DNA of 6,990 nucleotides, from assembly GCA_937885735.1 (NCBI GenBank), contig CALABN010000278.1, positions 1 through 6,990 on the forward strand, read 5' to 3'. The notes beneath the pieces were generated by a model. It saw only the letters and a program-made list of their open reading frames with translations, was not told the DNA's origin and ran no database searches. This DNA comes from an uncultured Bacteroidota bacterium (GTDB taxonomy: Bacteria > Bacteroidota > Bacteroidia > Bacteroidales > SZUA-534). Shown here one piece after another: positions 1-4,665 of this stretch. Both the position numbers and the translations under genes were made by a program. The first letter of the stretch is position 1. Every line of letters starts with the position of its first letter.

Positions 1-618
1 GTGGCTTTCAACCTTCAGCCTAACGAGGTGTCGTAGGTGGTGAAGACAGATTATGGCTACCATATTATACAAATGGTGGAGCGTCGTGGCGAGCGCATCA
101 ACTGCCGACACATTTTGCTAAAGCCTCAAGTGACGTCTGTCGAGAAGAAAAACGCCCTGTTGCGACTCGACACTATCCGTACAAAGATTGTCAACAATGA
201 AGTCACTTTCAAGGAGGCATGCTGGATGTTTTCCGACGATGAGGAAACTCGCCTGAACGGTGGAGTGATGCTGAACCCATATACAGGCACTTCGCTGTTT
301 GAGGCAGAACAACTCGACCCCAAGGTGGCCAATGCCATTAGGGGCCTTGAGGTTGGCGAGGTTTCAAAGCCTTTTGAAACCGAGGACGACCAAGGCAAGG
401 CTGTTTGTAAAATTGTGTTGCTGAGGTCGAAGTCGAAGCCTCACAAGGCCAATCTCGACCAGGATTACCAACGAATACAGAATCTGGCCATTGAGAGAAA
501 AAAAGGCGATGTCCTGGAAGAATGGCTCACCAAGACAATTGGAGCCACATATATCAAGATTGACGACGAATACAAGAGTTGCAAGTTCCGTAGCAAGGAA
601 TGGCTGAAAACAGAATGA
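1..618 (+). pseudogene. SurA/PpiC-type peptidyl-prolyl cis-trans isomerase, C-terminal part, interrupted by an in-frame TAG
   Basis: This is the 3' end of a periplasmic foldase of the SurA family, which helps outer-membrane proteins fold. The frame is open from base 1: it reads VAFNLQPNEVS, hits TAG at 34-36, then continues as VVKTDYGYHIIQMVERRGE. That is the normal end of one PpiC rotamase domain (the GYHII motif is typical) with one codon replaced by a stop. A second rotamase domain follows, starting at RINCRHILLKP, with SDDEETRLNGG and a GLEVGEVSKPF segment, then a charged C-terminal helix. A GTG directly after the stop (37) could in principle restart translation, but it would begin inside a domain with no signal peptide. 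AAG, CAG or GAG to TAG would each be a single-base change. No other lesion is visible. The alternatives are a real nonsense mutation, a base-call error or stop readthrough. The N-terminal part lies outside the window. The stop codon overlaps the start of the downstream moxR gene. Confidence 0.82.
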
Positions 619-1598
619 CAATGACTTTCGATAACGACGTACAGGCTGTTGATGCCTTGAAAGACAAGTTTGGCCAGATAACAAGCGAGATTCGCAAGGT
701 TATTGTTGGTCAGGATGAAGTGGTGAAGGCCACTTTGCTGTCAATAATCAGTGGCGGGCATTGCCTTCTGGTTGGTGTGCCAGGTTTGGCAAAGACATTG
801 CTGGTCAACACCATTGCCGATGCATTGGGGTTGAAGTACAGCCGTATCCAGTTCACGCCAGACCTTATGCCTTCCGACATTACTGGTGCCGAGATTCTTG
901 ACGAGAAACGCGAGTTCAGGTTCGTGAAGGGACCATTGTTCGCCAACATAGTATTGGCCGACGAGATAAACCGCACACCGCCAAAGACTCAGTCAGCCTT
1001 GCTTGAGGCTATGCAGGAGCGTTCTGTCACCATTTCTGGAACTAAGAACAAGTTGCCCGAGCCGTTTTTTGTTTTGGCTACACAAAACCCTATAGAGCAG
1101 GAGGGTACATATCCGTTGCCTGAGGCTCAGTTGGACCGTTTTATGTTTATGGTCAACCTCGATTATCCGAAACTCGACGATGAAATTGCCATAGTCACTG
1201 AAACAACTTCTTCAAGAAAGGCCAAGGCGGAAACGGTTGTTGCAGCCGATGAACTTATTGCCATACAGCAACTTGTGCGCCGTGTGCCAGTCAATGAGAA
1301 TGTGGTCAGGTATGCTGTGAATGTGGTGGCAAGGACTCGCCCAAACACTGACAACGCATCGGAATTGGCAAACCGCTACCTTGTATGGGGTGCAGGCTTG
1401 CGCGCGTCACAGTATCTTGTATTGGGAGCAAAGGCACACGCTGTTGTGTCGGGAAAGTATTCGCCTGATGTCGATGATGTCAAGGCTGTCGCTTCATCGG
1501 TTTTGCGTCATCGCATTGTCCGAAACTACAAGGCCGAGGCTGAAGGAGTCACTGACGATTTCATCATTTCCGAAATTCTGAAAAGCGTAAGTTTCTGA
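600..1598 (+). CDS. MoxR-family AAA+ ATPase
   Basis: A cytoplasmic MoxR-type AAA+ ATPase, a chaperone-like class that usually works with VWA-domain partners to mature or activate protein complexes. Numbering from the ATG at 600 (332 aa, the usual length): Walker A GVPGLAKT at 59-66, Walker B IVLADE at 117-122 followed by INRTPPKTQSALLEAMQE, sensor 1 ATQNP at 160-164, EGTYPLPEAQLDRF with the arginine finger at R180, and sensor 2 GLRAS at 266-270. The C-terminal AAA lid contains VLRHRIVRNY (301-310). All catalytic residues are present, so it should be active. The start is ambiguous: ATG 600 lies inside the end of the surA-like gene, while ATG 615 makes a classic ATGA overlap with that gene's stop (616-618) and would remove five residues. 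The usual downstream partners (DUF58 and VWA proteins) are absent; an OstA-like gene follows after one base. Confidence 0.95.
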   Translation: MAENRMTMTFDNDVQAVDALKDKFGQITSEIRKVIVGQDEVVKATLLSIISGGHCLLVGVPGLAKTLLVNTIADALGLKYSRIQFTPDLMPSDITGAEILDEKREFRFVKGPLFANIVLADEINRTPPKTQSALLEAMQERSVTISGTKNKLPEPFFVLATQNPIEQEGTYPLPEAQLDRFMFMVNLDYPKLDDEIAIVTETTSSRKAKAETVVAADELIAIQQLVRRVPVNENVVRYAVNVVARTRPNTDNASELANRYLVWGAGLRASQYLVLGAKAHAVVSGKYSPDVDDVKAVASSVLRHRIVRNYKAEAEGVTDDFIISEILKSVSF

Positions 1599-1599
1599 T

Positions 1600-3249
1600 A
1601 TGCTGAAAAGAGTTGCGTTGCTGAATGTCTTGATGTTGCTGATGCTTGTGTCGGCAAGCCAATGCCATGCCCAACGCAGGACAAAGGTTGAGTTGGTGCA
1701 GGCAAGGTCGATTAAGTCCGATGCCAACCTTTTCAATGGCGCCCGACGGCTGATTGGCGATGTGATGTTCAAGCAGGACAGCGCCATAATGGAATGCGAC
1801 AGCGCCCATTTCTATTCGGACCGCAATATGTTCGACGCCTTTGGACATGTGCATCTTTATAAATTGAACGACACCAGCATCGATGTAAAGGCCGATTTCC
1901 TTCGTCACGACGGCGACCGCAAGATGGCCCATTTCCGTAGGAACGTAATACTTCGCGACAGCGCTATTGTCCTTACCACCGACTCGCTCGACTACAACCT
2001 GCATGAAGACATAGGCTCGTATGAGCACAGGGCAACCATTGTCGATAGCCTGACGGTGCTGAAGAGCGTCAAGGGATTCTATTATCACCATAGGAATGAG
2101 GTGAATTTCCTCGACAATGTGACGGTGGACCACGACAGCGCAGAGTATCAGATGTTTACCGATACTTTGTGCTACGAGACCGATACAAAGATTATCAAGT
2201 TTTTCGGCCCTACTGAATTTTACAACGACACAAATTACATGTATGCCCGATATGGCTGGTACAATACCGTAACGGAGAAGTCGATGTTTAAGCACGATGC
2301 GTTTTTCCGCAATCCGAACCAGACCATAACTTGCGACAGCCTGATGTTCAACAGGTTGAACGAGAGCGGCGTGGCTTATTCAAATGTTGTGGCCACCGAT
2401 ACTGTCCAGAACCTTGTGGTGACTGGCAATTATGTTGAGGTTCACAAGGAACCCGAACTGCTGTTTGTCACTGACAGCGCGCAGATGGTGTATGTGGTTA
2501 ATGGCGATTCGCTTTATTTGCATGCCGACACTCTGAAACTTTGTCGCGACACGTCGGGGCAGTTCCGTACGTTCAGGGCTTATTGGCATGTGAGGGCTTA
2601 CAAATCGGACTTGCAGTTGCAGACCGATTCCATTTTCTTTTCAATGAAGGACAGTGTCGCCCAGTTCTTCGGCAACCCGATATTTTGGATTCAGGGCAAC
2701 CAAATTACGGCTACCTATCTGGAGGCTTACCTGAAAAACAATAAGTTGGATAAATTTAAGTTGTTCAAGACGGGAATGATAGTGTCGCCATTCGACAGCA
2801 CTCACTACAACCAGATAAAGGGCACTGAAATGATTGGCTACCTTCGTGACAACGATTTGCACAAGGTTGATGTGTTCAAATCGGCCCAGACGCTATATTT
2901 CCCTGTTGATGACGGCGAAATCATGGGCATGAACAAGGGTTCCAGTACCGATATGACGATTTATTTAAAAAACAGGCAGTTGAGCCGTTTGGCATATCGC
3001 TCTCAACCAACATCGGATATGTATCCTGTTGAGAATCTTTCGACTGGCGACATGCAGATACCTGGATTTAAATGGTATGAGTCGATAAGGCCGAAATGTC
3101 CCGCCGACATTTTCATTTGGGATAGCAAGAATTCCGTTGCTTCGCCTTCACGTCGAATGGTGCAACAATCTACTGAACAGAAAAAGAAAGGACCTGCCAA
3201 CAGACCAGTTGCGCCAAACCGAGCCAATGGTGCTGGCAAGAGCCGTTGA
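1600..3249 (+). CDS. Secreted OstA/LptA-like protein (OstA-like N-terminal beta-jellyroll repeats)
   Basis: A 549-residue exported protein of the OstA/LptA superfamily, whose members form periplasmic beta-jellyroll structures that bind or carry lipopolysaccharide toward the outer membrane. Residues 1-24 form a signal peptide: basic MLKR, a hydrophobic [11 protein letters not shown] core and a likely signal peptidase I site after CHA before QRR. The mature part is built of recurring short beta units with a D-S/T-hydrophobic core, for example [45 protein letters not shown] and LQTDSIFFS, alternating with segments such as DVMFKQDSA and FFGPTEFYN, as expected for OstA repeats. The last about 35 residues are a basic, proline- and asparagine-rich tail. 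At this length it is much longer than enterobacterial LptA and lacks an obvious LptD barrel, matching the Bacteroidota OstA-like type. The ATG lies one base after the moxR stop, with no visible Shine-Dalgarno, so coupled translation is likely. Its exact role in LPS transport is inferred from the family. Confidence 0.88.
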   Translation: MLKRVALLNVLMLLMLVSASQCHAQRRTKVELVQARSIKSDANLFNGARRLIGDVMFKQDSAIMECDSAHFYSDRNMFDAFGHVHLYKLNDTSIDVKADFLRHDGDRKMAHFRRNVILRDSAIVLTTDSLDYNLHEDIGSYEHRATIVDSLTVLKSVKGFYYHHRNEVNFLDNVTVDHDSAEYQMFTDTLCYETDTKIIKFFGPTEFYNDTNYMYARYGWYNTVTEKSMFKHDAFFRNPNQTITCDSLMFNRLNESGVAYSNVVATDTVQNLVVTGNYVEVHKEPELLFVTDSAQMVYVVNGDSLYLHADTLKLCRDTSGQFRTFRAYWHVRAYKSDLQLQTDSIFFSMKDSVAQFFGNPIFWIQGNQITATYLEAYLKNNKLDKFKLFKTGMIVSPFDSTHYNQIKGTEMIGYLRDNDLHKVDVFKSAQTLYFPVDDGEIMGMNKGSSTDMTIYLKNRQLSRLAYRSQPTSDMYPVENLSTGDMQIPGFKWYESIRPKCPADIFIWDSKNSVASPSRRMVQQSTEQKKKGPANRPVAPNRANGAGKSR

Positions 3250-3374
3250 TGGTCGTTTTTCCATGCTTTTGGTCGCCGACATTCCTCTTTCGGGTTCCCA
3301 ATCTTGCTCCATTGTAGCCAAAATAATGTATTTTGAATGCTTGTTTTGTGTAGTAAGATAATGAATGTCAGATA

Positions 3375-3394
3375 TTTGTGAAATATTTTACAAA
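3375..3394. repeat. Short AT-rich hairpin between the ostA-like gene and the tRNA
   Basis: TTTGTGAA (3375-3382) pairs with TTTACAAA (3387-3394) over eight positions, with one G-U wobble, around an ATAT loop. No T-tract follows, so it is a poor intrinsic terminator for the upstream operon. It lies about 15 bases upstream of the tRNA promoter and could equally be an operator or chance. The rest of 3250-3409 shows no gene or other clear signal. Confidence 0.3.
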
Positions 3395-3409
3395 ATCTTC
3401 GGTCGGGTG

Positions 3410-3439
3410 TTGTACGGAAAGAACTTTTTTCTACTTTTG
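3410..3439 (+). promoter_or_regulatory. Promoter of the tRNA-Ser gene (Bacteroidota -33/-7 type)
   Basis: TACTTTTG at 3432-3439 matches the TAnnTTTG -7 consensus of the Bacteroidota primary sigma factor exactly. TTG at 3410-3412 gives a -33 element with a 19-base spacer. The -7 box ends five bases before the mature tRNA 5' end, so the transcript would start at or just before the tRNA with a very short 5' leader. Confidence 0.7.
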
Positions 3440-3444
3440 TCGCC

Positions 3445-3532
3445 GGAGAGATGGCAGAGCGGTTGAATGCGGCGGTCTTGAAAACCGTTGACCTGAAAGG
3501 GTTCGGGGGTTCGAATCCCTCTCTCTCCGCCA
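3445..3532 (+). tRNA. tRNA-Ser(UGA)
   Basis: An 88-base class II tRNA. The acceptor stem GGAGAGA (3445-3451) pairs perfectly with TCTCTCC (3522-3528). The anticodon stem GCGGT/ACCGT closes the loop CTTGAAA with anticodon TGA (3479-3481), reading UCA serine codons. A long variable arm (about 3489-3504) is typical of tRNA-Ser. The T arm GGGGG/CCCTC encloses TTCGAAT. The discriminator is G3529 and CCA is encoded at 3530-3532. It is a single gene with its own promoter and a terminator downstream. Serine tRNA 3' ends are common integration targets, and the sequence after it is AT-richer than the operon before it. Confidence 0.97.
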
Positions 3533-3572
3533 AGGAGACTGGTATTCAATAAGATACAAAAATTAGTCCCAT

Positions 3573-3605
3573 AAATAGTCCCAATTTTGAGGACTATTTT
3601 TTTTT
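3573..3605 (+). terminator. Rho-independent terminator after the tRNA
   Basis: AAATAGTCC (3573-3581) pairs perfectly with GGACTATTT (3591-3599) around a 9-base loop. The right arm runs into a T-tract of nine (3597-3605). Its position about 40 bases after the tRNA fits termination of the tRNA transcript. The left arm contains the second copy of a TAGTCCC heptamer also present at 3564-3570. Confidence 0.75.
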
Positions 3606-3794
3606 GTGATACCTTGTGACTTCTTGTGAATTTCAATGACTTTGCAAATTGCACTTGTATTGTGTACGTGCATTTACGCATCCCCTTTTATCTAATGAAA
3701 TTGCGTTTTGTGAACTTGCTAAAGCCATCTTTGCTGCTTAACAATAGCCGATTGGCTTATCCGTCAACTAAAGAATGACTTTGTTGACTTGTGA
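3604..3794. repeat. Five TTGTGA direct repeats, three phased at 10 bp
   Basis: TTGTGA occurs at 3604-3609, 3614-3619 and 3624-3629, exactly one helical turn apart, and again at 3708-3713 and 3789-3794, always on the plus strand. A second hexamer, TGACTT, recurs at 3617, 3637, 3776 and 3785. Phased short direct repeats beside a tRNA 3' end resemble arm-type recombinase or excisionase sites or a regulator array, but no cognate protein is seen in the window. The rest of 3606-3799 has no recognisable gene. Confidence 0.5.
3763..3788. repeat. Inverted repeat GTCAAC/GTTGAC downstream of the HNH gene
   Basis: GTCAAC (3763-3768) and GTTGAC (3783-3788) are perfect 6-bp inverted arms separated by 14 bases, ending 12 bases beyond the stop codon of the minus-strand HNH gene. 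The position suits a transcript-end hairpin for that gene, but there is no T-tract on the minus strand, so it is not a convincing intrinsic terminator. Confidence 0.35.
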
Positions 3795-3799
3795 GCACA

Positions 3800-4171
3800 T
3801 TAGTAATCTGTAAAATCCCTTTTATAAATTTTCCCCGTGCCATCGCAATATTTACAATATATGTATCCTTTTAGTTCCCTTTCTCTTGCACAATATGGAC
3901 AAGTAACCATGTGTTTGTGCAGTTCAGACTCTTTAACAGTGAGGTATTTGTGCTTTAGATGCCAATCTTCGTGACAGTCACAGCACATTACTTTAAGGAA
4001 CCTGTTTGGGTAATCCCACAGGTTTTTGTCTTCAATATACAATTTGTGGTGTATTTGAAGATTCCTTCTCTTTCTGTTACAAACTTGACAAGTGGAATTC
4101 ACTTTGTTCCTCATTCGCCATTTAAAACTTTCCCATCTAGGGTCTTTTAGTTGTTCATCGTGATCAATCAT
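3800..4171 (-). CDS. Small HNH-endonuclease-like zinc protein with a C-terminal zinc-ribbon-like motif
   Basis: A 123-residue protein resembling HNH nucleases, which cut DNA with a beta-beta-alpha-metal fold. The layout RW..F..R then STCQVC (C28, C31), LQIHH (H41, H42), PNRF (N56), VMCCDCH (C63, C66, H67) and H71 gives two CxxC knuckles plus the H-N-H residues expected of the active core. Residues 91-113 add a second cysteine set, CPYC and CKYCDGTG, similar to the CxxCxGxG zinc motif of DnaJ; with only one such pair it would bind a single zinc. No DNA-recognition domain or phage packaging gene accompanies it, so the role could be phage- or island-borne nuclease, defence, or a non-catalytic zinc protein. 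It is the only minus-strand gene here and is flanked by long AT-rich stretches, suggesting accessory DNA. No consensus TAnnTTTG box was found upstream of its ATG. Confidence 0.75.
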   Translation of the reverse strand: MIDHDEQLKDPRWESFKWRMRNKVNSTCQVCNRKRRNLQIHHKLYIEDKNLWDYPNRFLKVMCCDCHEDWHLKHKYLTVKESELHKHMVTCPYCARERELKGYIYCKYCDGTGKIYKRDFTDY

Positions 4172-4264
4172 AATACAATAGAATTAAGGTTAAATTATTT
4201 TTCCTTCCACCACAAACGAAGTTTGACGCGAAGTGGCTTGTCTTAAATAGTTTATAGTCCACGT

Positions 4265-4296
4265 TTGTCAAGGCTCACATTGTGAGACCTTGACAA
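4265..4296. repeat. Strong 32-bp interrupted palindrome
   Basis: TTGTCAAGG (4265-4273) pairs perfectly with CCTTGACAA (4288-4296). Inside, CTCAC (4274-4278) pairs with GTGAG (4282-4286) around ATT, with one bulged A at 4287. This gives 14 paired positions. No T-tract follows on either strand, so an intrinsic terminator is unlikely. The right arm includes the TTGACA that would serve as the -33 element of the promoter candidate at 4290-4320, so an operator role is possible. A structured RNA or element end is the alternative. Confidence 0.65.
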
Positions 4297-4320
4297 TTGC
4301 AGAAAACGCAGTTATCTTTG
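4290..4320 (+). promoter_or_regulatory. Promoter candidate overlapping the palindrome
   Basis: TATCTTTG at 4313-4320 matches TAnnTTTG exactly, and TTG at 4290-4292 lies 20 bases upstream, close to the usual Bacteroidota spacing. Transcription would start near 4325 and run rightward, giving either a long leader for the secreted-protein gene or a small transcript. Matches of this type also arise by chance in AT-rich DNA. Confidence 0.4.
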
Positions 4321-4608
4321 AAAAAAGATTTTAACATTTTGATAATGCCGCATATTGACGTCAAAGGGTTTCCTCCTATTGGCGAAAATATTTGACATAT
4401 ACGCCTAATATTTCCATCTGCATTTTCTACTTGTACGATTTCTGCATAGTCGTTTTGTGGTTATATTCGGCGTAAGATTAGCTGGCTCATTTGTTTATGC
4501 CTTCTCTTTTTTTTGTTGCGGTTGTGCATGTGCTTTATTCATAAAAAAATATTGCGTAAATGCGTATAAAATAAATCTTTAATGTGACGCTTCGTTCTCT
4601 TTTTTATC

Positions 4609-4616
4609 TATATTTG
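4609..4616 (+). promoter_or_regulatory. -7 promoter box in front of the large secreted-protein gene
   Basis: TATATTTG matches TAnnTTTG exactly. No TTG is present at the expected -33 distance, so the promoter may be weak or activator-dependent. Transcription from it would start around 4620, leaving almost no leader for the ATG at 4627 but about 45 bases for the ATG at 4666, which favours the latter as the translation start. Confidence 0.45.
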
Positions 4617-4665
4617 TAAAGCATAGATGGGAAAAACTTTTTTTTTGAATCAAAATTTCTTGATT

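Larger units (their letters stand above)
4172..4665. other. AT-rich gene-poor stretch between divergent genes
   Basis: About 490 bases separate the HNH gene from the large secreted-protein gene. The stretch holds a small hairpin CAAAC/GTTTG at 4213-4225, the strong palindrome at 4265-4296, a promoter candidate at 4290-4320, a 16-codon open frame (4345-4395) and a -7 box at 4609-4616. The minus strand is free of stops from 4460 to 4278 but lacks a usable start. No convincing protein-coding gene is seen. It may contain decayed genes, a small RNA, or the control region of the large gene. Confidence 0.6.

Noticed and set aside
1564..2295. Minus-strand frame of 243 aa
   Set aside because: Lies wholly opposite the OstA-like gene apart from a few bases; its text has no recognisable domain, and the opposite strand has a signal peptide and family-typical repeats.
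3003..3533. Minus-strand frame of 176 aa starting [19 protein letters not shown]
   Set aside because: Its N-terminal part is the antisense translation of tRNA-Ser, a well-known false protein, and the rest is antisense to the end of the OstA-like gene.
3388..3681. Minus-strand frame of 97 aa containing [12 protein letters not shown]
   Set aside because: Also an antisense-tRNA-Ser artefact in another frame; it additionally crosses the tRNA terminator.
3746..3757. Small hairpin AGCC-GATT-GGCT as a terminator of the HNH gene
   Set aside because: Only four base pairs and no T-tract on the minus strand.
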